Shown: positions 1 through 7,867 of the stretch, piece by piece | Numbering within the stretch: the first letter of the stretch is position 1 | Layout: each line of letters opens with the position of its first letter | DNA from: Paracoccaceae bacterium | GTDB taxonomy: Bacteria > Pseudomonadota > Alphaproteobacteria > Rhodobacterales > Rhodobacteraceae | Length of the DNA stretch: 64,000 nucleotides | Direction of reading: 5' to 3' | NCBI GenBank assembly: GCA_022763485.1 | Contig: JALEGX010000086.1 | Coordinates: 1 to 64,000, forward strand | Translations under genes and position numbers: made by a program | The notes under the pieces: model-generated | Database searches by the model: none | Seen by the model: the letters and a program-made list of their open reading frames with translations, nothing else | What the model was told of the DNA's origin: nothing

Positions 1-323
1 CGCGGCGACGATGATCGCCGCGCAGTGAACGAGCAGCACCAGCTATGAAGAAGCAGGTGGACGCCAGTTCCTACACCATCTCCCGGGACACTACCAAATC
101 GACAGTCGCGGGCGCCCGGTTTCCGGCCTTTGGAGGAGAGATCCAATTGCCTGTGTGGCATCCTGCTTGTTTCACATGTGCTGCTCTGCGCACGGCCACG
201 GGCCGGCATCCGCCCGGTTGATACGCCAGTTATTTCACATGATTACAAAGCTGCGGCTGCGGCTCAACCCATACCCGGTTTCCAGCCCTGCAAACCCGCG
301 CAATTCGCGCAGGGAAGTTCCGC

Positions 324-353
324 TTGACAGACCAAACGGGACGCTGCTATCAA
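324..353 (+). promoter_or_regulatory. Candidate sigma70-type promoter of hpa operon
   Basis: TTGACA at 324-329 is a perfect -35 hexamer. It is followed after about 17-18 bases by CTATCA/TATCAA at 347-353 as a weak -10. It lies about 90 bases upstream of the hpaE start and just upstream of a palindrome. Inferred by eye only. Confidence 0.45.
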
Positions 354-357
354 TTTA

Positions 358-371
358 ATTAACACGTTAAT
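358..371. promoter_or_regulatory. Palindromic operator candidate ATTAAC-AC-GTTAAT
   Basis: A perfect 6-bp inverted repeat with a 2-base centre lies immediately downstream of the candidate -10 of the hpa promoter, where a repressor would block transcription. MarR-type (HpaR) or GntR-type repressors commonly control hpa clusters, but no such regulator gene is adjacent in the window. Confidence 0.4.
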
Positions 372-444
372 AAAGAAGCCTGCACGCCAGCTGACCAAAC
401 CGCCCCCATGGTCAGCGCGCGCCATAGATGTCGGAGACCTGACC

Positions 445-1953
445 ATGACCGCTCTTGAAACGAATCTGGCCAAGCTCGACGGGTATCTGTCCCGTTTCAG
501 GGAAACCGGCATCCTGAACCGCATTGCCGGTCAGGACACCGCCGGGTCCGGCGGGACTTTCCAGTCCACCTCCCCGGTCGACAAATCGGTGATCTGCGAC
601 GTCGCCCATGGCACGGCCCAGGATATCGACGCCGCTGCGACCGCCGCCAAGGACGCCTTCGCCGCCTGGCGTGACCTTCCGGCGACCGAACGTCGGCGCA
701 TCCTTCTGAACATCGCAGACGCGATCGAAGCCCGGGCCGAAGAAATCGCGCTGTGCGAATGCTGGGACACTGGTCAAACCCTGCGCTTCATGTCCAAGGC
801 CGCATTGCGCGGGGCAGAAAACTTCCGTTACTTCGCCGATCAGGTGGTGCAGGCGCGTGACGGCCAGCACCTGCAGTCCCCCACGCTGATGAACGTCACC
901 ACCCGCAAGCCGATTGGCCCGGTTGGCGTGATCACCCCGTGGAACACGCCCTTCATGCTGTCCACATGGAAAATTGCTCCGGCTCTGGCGGCAGGGTGCA
1001 CCGTGGTTCACAAACCCGCCGAAGCGTCCCCGCTAACCGCCCGCCTGCTGGTGGAAATCGCCGAAGAGGCGGGCCTGCCGCCCGGCGTTCTGAACACGGT
1101 GAACGGCTTTGGCGAAGACGCGGGCAAGGCGCTCTGCGAACATCCGGCTATCAAGGCCATCGCCTTTGTCGGCGAAAGCAGCACCGGCAGCCTGATCGTC
1201 AAACAAGGGGCGGATACGCTGAAACGCAACCACCTTGAACTTGGCGGCAAGAACCCCGTCATCGTTTTCGACGACGCAGACCTTGAACGCGCCCTGGATG
1301 CGGTGATCTTCATGATCTACTCGATCAACGGAGAACGCTGCACGTCTTCCTCGCGCCTGCTGATTCAGGACACGATCAAGGAAGAGTTCGAAGCTAAACT
1401 GATCGAGCGCGTCAATAACATCAGGGTGGGCCACCCGCTGGACCCTGCAACCGAAATCGGTCCCCTGGTCACCGAAGAGCACTACAACAAGGTGACCTCC
1501 TATTTTGACATCGCCAGGGAAGACGGGGCCACCGTGGCCGCGGGTGGCGAAAAGGTCGGCGACGCAGGCTATTTCGTGCGTCCCACCCTGTTCACCAATG
1601 CCAACAACCAGATGCGTATCGCACAGGAAGAGATCTTTGGCCCGGTGCTGACGTCCATCCCCTTTTCGACCGAAGAAGAGGCGCTGCGCATGGCCAATGA
1701 CATCGACTATGGGCTGACCGGCTATCTGTGGACCAATGACCTGACCCGCGCGCTGCGGTTCACCGACCAGCTTGAGGCCGGGATGATCTGGGTGAACTCG
1801 GAAAACGTGCGCCACCTGCCCACGCCCTTTGGCGGGGTCAAGGCCTCCGGCATCGGCCGCGACGGCGGTGACTGGTCTTTCGAATTCTACATGGAACAGA
1901 AGCACATCGGGTTTGCCACCGGCCAACACAAGATCATGCGCCTCGGCGCCTGA
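445..1953 (+). CDS. hpaE: 5-carboxymethyl-2-hydroxymuconate semialdehyde dehydrogenase (HpaE-like)
   Basis: A 502-residue NAD(P)-dependent aldehyde dehydrogenase. In the homoprotocatechuate pathway HpaE oxidises the ring-cleavage semialdehyde to the dicarboxylate. Family hallmarks are visible: Asn167 in PWNTP, Glu265 in LELGGKNP and the catalytic Cys299 in NGERCTSS, which is the expected spacing. The N-terminal 30 residues precede the Rossmann domain, as in other HpaE proteins. The specific assignment rests on context: hpaD, an FAH-family gene, hpaH and hpaI follow on the same strand. It is the first gene of the operon, 24 bases before hpaD, and lies downstream of a promoter and palindrome. 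From sequence alone it could be taken for a betaine-aldehyde-type dehydrogenase. Confidence 0.9.
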   Translation: MTALETNLAKLDGYLSRFRETGILNRIAGQDTAGSGGTFQSTSPVDKSVICDVAHGTAQDIDAAATAAKDAFAAWRDLPATERRRILLNIADAIEARAEEIALCECWDTGQTLRFMSKAALRGAENFRYFADQVVQARDGQHLQSPTLMNVTTRKPIGPVGVITPWNTPFMLSTWKIAPALAAGCTVVHKPAEASPLTARLLVEIAEEAGLPPGVLNTVNGFGEDAGKALCEHPAIKAIAFVGESSTGSLIVKQGADTLKRNHLELGGKNPVIVFDDADLERALDAVIFMIYSINGERCTSSSRLLIQDTIKEEFEAKLIERVNNIRVGHPLDPATEIGPLVTEEHYNKVTSYFDIAREDGATVAAGGEKVGDAGYFVRPTLFTNANNQMRIAQEEIFGPVLTSIPFSTEEEALRMANDIDYGLTGYLWTNDLTRALRFTDQLEAGMIWVNSENVRHLPTPFGGVKASGIGRDGGDWSFEFYMEQKHIGFATGQHKIMRLGA

Positions 1954-1977
1954 CCCATCAGATCTCGGGAGGATATC

Positions 1978-2829
1978 ATGGGAGAAATCGTACTCGCCGC
2001 CAAGATGACCCACGTGCCGACCATGCTCATGTCCGAGCAGGACGGCCCGATCAAAGGCAAGCGCCAGGCCGCAATCGATGGCCACCGCGAAATCGCTCGG
2101 CGGGCGAAGGCGCTGGGCGCCACCACCGTCATCATCTGCGACACCCACTGGGTGATCAACGCAGGTTTTCACATCAATGCCAACGCCCGATTCGAGGGGC
2201 TGTTCACGTCAAATGAGTTCCCGCAGTTCATTCAGGATCTGCCTTACGCCTATGACGGCAACCCGGAGATGGGCGATGCAATCGCACGGATCGCCTCGGA
2301 CAAAGGGGCCTATACGCTGTGTCATCATCTGGACAGCCTTGAGCTGGAATATGGCACGCTGGTTCCGATGCGTTTCATGTCCCGCGAACACGAGATGAAG
2401 GTCGTTTCGGTGGCCGCCTGGGCCACCGTGCACGATCATGACGAAAGCCGTATTGTCGGTGAAGCCATCCGCGAGGCTGTGGAGGCCAGCGATGAAAAGG
2501 TCCTGCTGGTCGCCTCCGGCTCGCTGTCACACAAGATCTGGGCGAACAAGGACTATGCTGCCAACAACGGCACCTTCACCATTTCGAGCGAGTTCAACCG
2601 ACAGATGGACCTGCATGTGCTGGAGATGTGGAAGAACGGCGACCATGCCACCTTCCTGAAGATGCTGGGTGACTATGCCAGCTTCTGCTGCGGCGAAGGC
2701 TCCATGCATGACACGGCCATGCTCTACGGCGCGCTGGGCTGGGACACCTACCGGGGCAAATGCGAAGTTGTGACCGACTATTTCCCCTCTTCCGGCACGG
2801 GTCAGACCAACGTGATCTTCCCGGTCTGA
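1978..2829 (+). CDS. hpaD: 3,4-dihydroxyphenylacetate 2,3-dioxygenase (LigB superfamily)
   Basis: A ring-opening extradiol dioxygenase that cleaves homoprotocatechuate to 5-carboxymethyl-2-hydroxymuconate semialdehyde with O2. At 283 residues it matches the enterobacterial HpaD length. His12 (MTHVP), His57 (CDTHW) and Glu240 (CCGEGS) sit where LigB-family enzymes (class III, non-heme Fe) carry their metal ligands. GGAGG lies at 1968-1972, just before the ATG, giving good translation initiation. It follows hpaE by 24 bases and is separated from the next gene by two tandem hairpins (2835-2881). The whole sequence reads as a close HpaD homologue (VPMRFMS, SNEFPQFI and AIDGH segments). Confidence 0.93.
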   Translation: MGEIVLAAKMTHVPTMLMSEQDGPIKGKRQAAIDGHREIARRAKALGATTVIICDTHWVINAGFHINANARFEGLFTSNEFPQFIQDLPYAYDGNPEMGDAIARIASDKGAYTLCHHLDSLELEYGTLVPMRFMSREHEMKVVSVAAWATVHDHDESRIVGEAIREAVEASDEKVLLVASGSLSHKIWANKDYAANNGTFTISSEFNRQMDLHVLEMWKNGDHATFLKMLGDYASFCCGEGSMHDTAMLYGALGWDTYRGKCEVVTDYFPSSGTGQTNVIFPV

Positions 2830-2834
2830 ACCGA

Positions 2835-2857
2835 CCGGAATTTTACAAAAATTCCGG
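2835..2857. repeat. AT-rich perfect hairpin, copy 1a
   Basis: CCGGAATTTT, a 3-base loop, then AAAATTCCGG: a perfect 10-bp stem directly after hpaD. It is one of two tandem hairpins in the hpaD-hpaG gap and resembles the AT-rich palindromes near 24.6 and 63.2 kb. It may stabilise the upstream mRNA or attenuate transcription. Confidence 0.75.
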
Positions 2858-2858
2858 G

Positions 2859-2881
2859 CCGTTTTCTTGGTAAGAAAACGG
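2859..2881. repeat. AT-rich perfect hairpin, copy 1b
   Basis: CCGTTTTCTT, loop GGT, then AAGAAAACGG: a second perfect 10-bp stem starting one base after copy 1a. There is no T-run after either hairpin, so they are not classic intrinsic terminators. Both lie inside an operon. Confidence 0.75.
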
Positions 2882-2911
2882 TTCCGCCCACCTCCAAACT
2901 CGGAGCTTTTC

Positions 2912-3766
2912 ATGCGCCTTGCCACCTATTCCGCCGACGGCCAGACCCACTATGGCGCGATCACCGACGATGGTGCCATCGCGCTGAGCCCCCGCTTTCC
3001 CCAATGGGCCACCCTTTATGAGGCGATCGCAGCGGGGGGAATCGCCGACCTTGCCCAGGCCGCCCGGAACGCAACCGTCACCCATGTCGATTTCGATTAT
3101 GACATGGTGATGCCCGATGCCCGCCGCATCCTCTGCGTCGGCGTCAACTTCCCGGACCGCAACGCCGAATACAAGGACGGAAGCGCACAGCCGAAATACA
3201 TGTCGCTCTTCCCGCGCTTTGCCAGCGGCTTTACCGGCCACAACCGCCCGCTGATCCGCCCGCCGGAGAACCACACGCTGGACTATGAAGGTGAAGTCGC
3301 CATCGTGATCGGCAAGACCGGCCGACGCATCGCAGCCGAAGACGCCTATGACCACATCGCCGCGCTGACCCTGTGCAACGAGGGAACCATTCGCGACTGG
3401 GTGCGCCACGCCAAGTTCAATGTGACCCAGGGCAAGAACTGGGATCGCTCCGGCGCAATTGGACCCTGGCTTGTTCCCTTTACCGATGCGGCGCAGCTGG
3501 ATGACGCCCGCATCGTCACCACCGTCAACGGCGAAGTTCGGCAAGACGACACACTGAACCGGATGATGTTCCCGATCCGTGAGGAAATCGCCTATATCTC
3601 CACCTTCATGACCTTGCAGCCCGGCGACATCATCGTGACCGGCACCCCCACTGGCGCCGGGGCCCGCTTTGATCCGCCCCGCTATCTTGCGCCCGGTGAT
3701 GTGGTTGAGATCACCGTCGACGGCATCGGGACCCTGCGCAACACCGTAGAGGATGAACAGCCATGA
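2912..3766 (+). CDS. hpaG: Fumarylacetoacetate hydrolase family protein (HpaG-like decarboxylase/isomerase)
   Basis: A 284-residue FAH-fold enzyme. In this pathway such proteins decarboxylate 5-oxopent-3-ene-1,2,5-tricarboxylate and isomerise the product. Glu126 and Glu128 in DYEGEVAIVIG and the GDIIVTGTPTGAG segment are family metal/active-site signatures. The start was placed at 2912 because GGAG lies at 2902-2905, 6 bases upstream; an in-frame ATG at 2867 would fall inside the hairpin region. E. coli HpaG is about 430 residues with two fused FAH units, whereas this is a single unit, so the decarboxylase versus isomerase role is not certain. Its last codons overlap the start of hpaH (ATGA). 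Confidence 0.8.
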   Translation: MRLATYSADGQTHYGAITDDGAIALSPRFPQWATLYEAIAAGGIADLAQAARNATVTHVDFDYDMVMPDARRILCVGVNFPDRNAEYKDGSAQPKYMSLFPRFASGFTGHNRPLIRPPENHTLDYEGEVAIVIGKTGRRIAAEDAYDHIAALTLCNEGTIRDWVRHAKFNVTQGKNWDRSGAIGPWLVPFTDAAQLDDARIVTTVNGEVRQDDTLNRMMFPIREEIAYISTFMTLQPGDIIVTGTPTGAGARFDPPRYLAPGDVVEITVDGIGTLRNTVEDEQP

Positions 3767-4563
3767 CCCCCCAGGATCACGCCCGCGCCGCCGCCGACCT
3801 GTTGCAGGCCGAGGCCTCGGGCCAGCAAATCAGCCTGCTGTCCCTGCGTCATCCTAAAATGGACATGGATGATGCCTATGCGGTCCAGAATGCCATCTTC
3901 GAACAAAAGTTGGCACAGGGCCGCAAGGTGATCGGCTGGAAGATCGGCCTCACCTCCAAGGCGATGCAATATGCGCTCAACATCGACATCCCCGACAGCG
4001 GGATCCTGTTTGACGACATGGCCTTTGACACCGGCAGCACGGTTCCCAAGGGGCGCTTCATCCAGCCCCGCATCGAAGCCGAGATCGCCTTTGTGATGAA
4101 ATCCGCCATCGGCGGGGCCGACATCACCCGCGAAGACGTGATTGCCGCCACCGACTACGTCACCCCTTCGATCGAGATTCTGGACACCCGGATCCTGCGG
4201 GCCGACCCCGAAACCGGTCGCGCCCGCAATGTCTTTGACACGATCAGCGACAATGCCGCGAACGCCGGTATCGTGCTGGGGGCCGAGCGCCACGCCGTTG
4301 ACGCCTTTGACCTGCGCTGGGTTGGTGCGCTGACCTTCCGCAACGGCGAAATCGAGGAAACCGGGCTGGGCGCAGGCGTGCTGAACGATCCGGTCGAAAG
4401 CGTGGTCTGGCTGGCCCGGCGCATGGCACAATACGGCCAGAGCATCGAACCGGGTCAGATCATCCTGTCCGGCAGCTTCATCCGCCCCGTCGAATGCCCG
4501 GCCGGCACCCGGATCCACGCCGATTTCGGAACCTTCGGCTCTGTCGACATCAACTTCGAGTGA
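3763..4563 (+). CDS. hpaH: 2-oxo-hept-4-ene-1,7-dioate hydratase
   Basis: A 266-residue hydratase of the HpcG/MhpD family. It adds water to 2-oxohept-4-ene-1,7-dioate, giving the HpaI substrate. Glu105 and Glu107 in RIEAEIAFVM match the paired metal-binding glutamates of this family, and GWKIGLTSKAMQ is characteristic of the fold. Length matches the E. coli enzyme. It starts within the stop codon of hpaG (ATGA, 3763-3766), which implies translational coupling, and ends 4 bases before hpaI. It belongs to the FAH superfamily, like its upstream neighbour, but lacks the HpaG C-terminal pattern. Confidence 0.92.
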   Translation: MTPQDHARAAADLLQAEASGQQISLLSLRHPKMDMDDAYAVQNAIFEQKLAQGRKVIGWKIGLTSKAMQYALNIDIPDSGILFDDMAFDTGSTVPKGRFIQPRIEAEIAFVMKSAIGGADITREDVIAATDYVTPSIEILDTRILRADPETGRARNVFDTISDNAANAGIVLGAERHAVDAFDLRWVGALTFRNGEIEETGLGAGVLNDPVESVVWLARRMAQYGQSIEPGQIILSGSFIRPVECPAGTRIHADFGTFGSVDINFE

Positions 4564-4567
4564 CCCC

Positions 4568-5350
4568 ATGCCTGCCCCCAAGAACACTTTCAAACAAGCC
4601 CTGAACGAAGGCCGCGCCCAGATCGGATGCTGGGTGGGCCTGGCGGATGCCTATACCGCGGAAATCGCAGCAACCGCCGGGTTCGACTGGTTGTTGGTTG
4701 ATGGTGAGCACGCCCCAAATGATCTGCGTTCGATCCTGGAACAGGTGCGGGTGATTGACGCTTCGAACAGCGCACCGGTCGCGCGACTGCCGATCGGTGA
4801 GACCTGGATGATCAAGCAATATCTGGATGCCGGGGTGCAAAACCTGCTGGTGCCGATGGTCGAAAGCGGTGCCCAGGCCGCCGAGATGGTCGCAGCGGTC
4901 CGCTACCCGCCGCACGGCGTGCGGGGTGTCGGGTCGGCGCTGGCACGTGCGTCGAAGTTCGCCGCAATCCCCGACTACCTGACCACTGCGGATGCAGAGA
5001 TCTGTCTGCTGGTTCAGGTCGAAAACCGCGCCGGACTGGCCGCGCTGGAGGACATCCTGAAGACGGACGTGGATGGTGTCTTCATCGGGCCCTCAGACCT
5101 GTCCGCCGACATGGGCCATATCGGCAACGCCGGCCACCCAGAGGTCGAAGCCGCCGTTCTGGACGCTTTGCAACGGATCGTGGCCGCTGGAAAAGCCGCG
5201 GGTATCCTGACTCTGGATCCCGAAATGCAACGCAAGTGCATCGCACTGGGCGCCACCTTCGTTGCGACCGATATTGACGTTGTACTGTTCGCCAAGGCCA
5301 TCCGGTCTGCGGCCGCCAGGGGGCGGGACCTGCTGTCCGGCGAAGCCTGA
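4568..5350 (+). CDS. hpaI: 4-hydroxy-2-oxoheptanedioate aldolase (HpcH/HpaI family)
   Basis: A class II (metal-dependent) pyruvate aldolase that splits 4-hydroxy-2-oxoheptanedioate into pyruvate and succinic semialdehyde. His48 in VDGEHAPND, Arg73 in ARLPIG, Glu152 in VQVENRAG and Asp177 in IGPSDLSAD match the catalytic base, substrate arginine and metal ligands of HpaI. At 260 residues it has the normal length. It is last in the hpa operon, 4 bases after hpaH. No succinic semialdehyde dehydrogenase dedicated to its product is adjacent. Confidence 0.93.
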   Translation: MPAPKNTFKQALNEGRAQIGCWVGLADAYTAEIAATAGFDWLLVDGEHAPNDLRSILEQVRVIDASNSAPVARLPIGETWMIKQYLDAGVQNLLVPMVESGAQAAEMVAAVRYPPHGVRGVGSALARASKFAAIPDYLTTADAEICLLVQVENRAGLAALEDILKTDVDGVFIGPSDLSADMGHIGNAGHPEVEAAVLDALQRIVAAGKAAGILTLDPEMQRKCIALGATFVATDIDVVLFAKAIRSAAARGRDLLSGEA

Positions 5351-5396
5351 TCCGGAACGACGCCCGCCCGGCCACGCGGACCATTCCTGGTGAAAC

Positions 5397-5429
5397 GACA
5401 GGAATCGCATAGGCAATGACAGGAATCGC
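5397..5429. promoter_or_regulatory. Direct-repeat operator, probable AraC-family site
   Basis: GACAGGAATCGC occurs at 5397-5408 and again at 5418-5429, exactly 21 bases apart (two helical turns), upstream of the hydrolase gene at 5502. Direct repeats with this spacing are typical of AraC/XylS activators, and an AraC-family gene lies at 7042-7800 just past the two-gene unit. A partial inverted copy (ATTCCTG) lies at 5383-5389. Confidence 0.55.
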
Positions 5430-5501
5430 GCCTCTCAGGCGCGGTCCGAACCTTCATGTTCTCTTCATCACGAACCGAACGGTCCAAGGATGGAGGACAT
5501 C

Positions 5502-6452
5502 ATGAAACTGACCACCCTCACCACCGCCGCAACCCTGATGGCGACCACCGCTCTGGCGGATATCGAAACCCGCACCGTCAGCTTTGAAAACGAAGGCGCG
5601 ACCCTGTCGGGCACGCTTTACCTGCCCGAAGGCCATGATGGCGGCCCGCTGCCCACCGTGGTCGTGACCGGGGCGTGGACCTCGGTCCAGGAGCAGATGC
5701 CGGCGAACTACGCCCGCGAGATGGCCGAGCGTGGCTTCGCCGCCTTTACCTTCGACTTCCGCGGCTGGGGCAAATCCGGCGACCTGCCGCAGAACATGCG
5801 CTTTGTCGAAAGCCCGGCGGCCAAGACCTCGGACATTCGTGCGGCGTTCGAATTCGTCGCGACCCTGCCCGAAGTGGACGGCGCGCAGATCAACGGTTTG
5901 GGCATCTGTGCCTCGGCGGGCTACATGGTCGACGCGGTTGCGGGCAATGACCTGGTGCGCCGGATCGGTCTGGTCGCGCCCTGGCTGCAGAATGGCGAGA
6001 TCGTCGAAGCGGTCTATGGCGGCGCCGAAGGCGTGGCCGGGCTGATCCAGGTGTCGCAAGCGGCCGAGGAAGCCGGTGGCCAGATCATCCCCGCCGCTGG
6101 CCCCGAGGGCGCCGAGGGCGTGCTGATGCCGATCGGCGGCTACTACTACGAGGCTGACCGGGGCGCGATCCCGGAATATGACAACCAGTGGAACAATGCG
6201 GGCTGGGAAGGCTGGCTGACCTATCACCCGGCGGACAACCCGCAGCGTCTGGAAAAACCCCTAGCCATCGTACATTCCGAAAGCGCGGCAATCCCGCAGG
6301 GGGTCCGGACCTTCCTGTCCGGGTTTGCGGGCGACGCCACCATGCAGTGGCTGGAGGGCGTGACCCAGTTCGACTTCTACGACAACCCTGAAGACGTGAC
6401 ACGCGCGGCGGACACGATGGCCCAGCACTTCCGCCCCGGTGCTGACAGCTGA
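5502..6452 (+). CDS. Exported alpha/beta hydrolase, dienelactone-hydrolase-like
   Basis: A 316-residue protein with a clear Sec signal peptide: Lys2, then a TTLTTAATLMATTALA stretch ending in ALA at about residue 19. The mature part is an alpha/beta hydrolase: an early GAWTSVQEQMP loop, FDFRGWGKSG, and a nucleophile elbow GICASAGY in which Cys takes the place of the usual Ser, as in dienelactone hydrolases. The 5502 start is preferred over 5490 because GGAGG sits 7 bases upstream. It probably acts in the periplasm; the substrate is unknown. It is co-oriented with the SnoaL-like gene that follows by about 60 bases, and both are likely under the AraC regulator whose candidate site lies at 5397-5429. 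Confidence 0.7.
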   Translation: MKLTTLTTAATLMATTALADIETRTVSFENEGATLSGTLYLPEGHDGGPLPTVVVTGAWTSVQEQMPANYAREMAERGFAAFTFDFRGWGKSGDLPQNMRFVESPAAKTSDIRAAFEFVATLPEVDGAQINGLGICASAGYMVDAVAGNDLVRRIGLVAPWLQNGEIVEAVYGGAEGVAGLIQVSQAAEEAGGQIIPAAGPEGAEGVLMPIGGYYYEADRGAIPEYDNQWNNAGWEGWLTYHPADNPQRLEKPLAIVHSESAAIPQGVRTFLSGFAGDATMQWLEGVTQFDFYDNPEDVTRAADTMAQHFRPGADS

Positions 6453-6513
6453 TCGGACAGCGCGGGTCCCTGTGGCCCGCGCACCCCTGTTCACGAAACA
6501 AGGAGAGAAGAAG

Positions 6514-7020
6514 ATGACCCGCAAGCTTGCCACCGCTATCGCCGCCGCCACGCTGATCGGGGGGGCCGCGATGGCGGATCCGGCTGCGATCAGCCAGTCG
6601 ATCACCGATATCGCCGCTGGCGCCGACCGCCATGACTGGCCTCGCGTGCGCGACGCCTTTGCCGACACTGTGACCACAGATTACTCCAGCCTCTGGGGCG
6701 GGGAGCCGATGACCCAAACCGCCGATGATCTGGTGGCAGGCTGGGCCGCATTCCTGCCCGGGTTCGACGTGACCCATCACATGGTGACAAACCACACCAT
6801 CGTGGCCCTGGGAGAGACCACCGCAAGCGCCGAGGCAGATTTCACCGCGACCCACCGCATTGACGATGGACTCTGGGTGCTGGGCGGGCGGTACAGCTAT
6901 GAGCTGGTGAAGACCGACGCGCAGTGGAAGGTCACCAGCATGACCATGACCGCGCTGTGGGAAACCGGCAACCGCGCGCTGGTCGGTGTCGCGGGTGAAC
7001 GCGCCGTCGCTGCGAACTGA
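6514..7020 (+). CDS. Exported SnoaL/NTF2-like protein
   Basis: A 168-residue protein with a signal peptide (MTRKLATAIAAATLIGGAAMA, cleavage near residue 21). It is followed by a single NTF2/SnoaL-type cone domain, with typical segments such as DRHDWPRVRDAFADTV and the late beta strands YSYELVKTDAQWKVTSMTM. Such folds bind small ligands and sometimes act as isomerases or hydrolases; the function here is unknown. The start at 6514 is supported by AGGAG at 6501-6505. It pairs with the exported hydrolase upstream, and the two may act on the same periplasmic substrate. Confidence 0.7.
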   Translation: MTRKLATAIAAATLIGGAAMADPAAISQSITDIAAGADRHDWPRVRDAFADTVTTDYSSLWGGEPMTQTADDLVAGWAAFLPGFDVTHHMVTNHTIVALGETTASAEADFTATHRIDDGLWVLGGRYSYELVKTDAQWKVTSMTMTALWETGNRALVGVAGERAVAAN

Positions 7021-7041
7021 ACGCGCAGCCTTCGGGCGGCG

Positions 7042-7800
7042 TCATCCCGCCCGAAACGCCGCCGGTGTGGTGCCGAACTTTCGTTTGAAGTGCTGACCGA
7101 AGCGGCTCAGGTCCTGATATCCGACCCGCCATGCAATCTCGGCCACGGTCAGGGCACTGGTTTTCAGCAGGACCGATGCCTGTTCCAGGCGCGCCGAGAT
7201 GACATATTGCAACGGCGACCTGCCTGTTGCGGCCTTGAACGCCTTGGAAAAATGCGTCGCGCTCATCGCCGCGATCCCGGCCATAGCATCCAGCGACAGA
7301 TCTTCACCCAGGTTGTCATGGATGTAGTCCAGAACGCGCCGCAGACGGGCGTCGGCAATCCCTTCATGCCAGACCGGCGTCGGGCGAACCGTTTCGACAA
7401 TCTGTGCCGCCAACGCCCGCTGCATCGTTTCCTGATACAGCACTCCCCCTGCCAGCGCCGTGCTCGATGTCAGGCTGAGATTGAGCAGCAGCGGATCAAT
7501 GTCACCGACGATGGGTGCAAATTCAAAACTGTCCGACAGACCGAACTCGGTCAGAATATCCTGATCCAGATTGACCAGAACGAATTCCAGATCCTCATCA
7601 TATTCGCACAGGCCATCGCTGCCCGCGGGCAGGATCCAGCCCTGGTTTCTGGCCAACGGCATATGCTCGGCACGGCCACTGCCATGGGCAAACCGGTGCG
7701 CGGGCTGGTCGTTCAGGAAAATGCCCAGCGACAGGGTCGGAAGCTCAAATGCACCTCCTCCCGCCGGCATGACTGTCCTGTTTGAAACGACTTTGGCCAT
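7042..7800 (-). CDS. AraC-family transcriptional regulator
   Basis: A 252-residue AraC/XylS-type activator. The C-terminal ~100 residues hold the double helix-turn-helix, with LSLDAMAGIAAMSATHFSKAF as helix pair one and SALTVAEIAWRVGYQDLSRFGQHFKR as pair two, ending in the standard FGTTPAAFR. The N-terminal region is the variable effector-binding part. It converges on the exported hydrolase/SnoaL pair. The 21-bp-spaced direct repeat in front of that pair is the best candidate site, so it probably activates those two genes. No direct evidence for the effector. Confidence 0.85.
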   Translation of the reverse strand: MAKVVSNRTVMPAGGGAFELPTLSLGIFLNDQPAHRFAHGSGRAEHMPLARNQGWILPAGSDGLCEYDEDLEFVLVNLDQDILTEFGLSDSFEFAPIVGDIDPLLLNLSLTSSTALAGGVLYQETMQRALAAQIVETVRPTPVWHEGIADARLRRVLDYIHDNLGEDLSLDAMAGIAAMSATHFSKAFKAATGRSPLQYVISARLEQASVLLKTSALTVAEIAWRVGYQDLSRFGQHFKRKFGTTPAAFRAG

Positions 7801-7867
7801 GGCGCAAAGGTAATCGTTTCCACCCCGAATTCAAAGTCCAAGGCAGAGGGATCGTCCGAGATGATGC

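Larger units (their letters stand above)
1..444. other. Upstream region of hpa operon, no clear gene
   Basis: No recognisable protein is encoded here. The first 28 or 48 bases could be the last codons of a gene entering from the left, since two forward frames close there, but nothing identifies it. An 8-bp-arm hairpin lies at 1-22. The 9-mer TTTCACATG occurs twice (170-178 and 233-241). The promoter and operator listed separately sit at the right end. A homoprotocatechuate regulator, hpaF and hpaBC might lie left of the window; none is visible inside it. Confidence 0.5.

Noticed and set aside
1-444. Small forward frames near the left edge (about 59-67 codons)
   Set aside because: No ribosome-binding site of note, no recognisable family and odd composition; probably non-coding.
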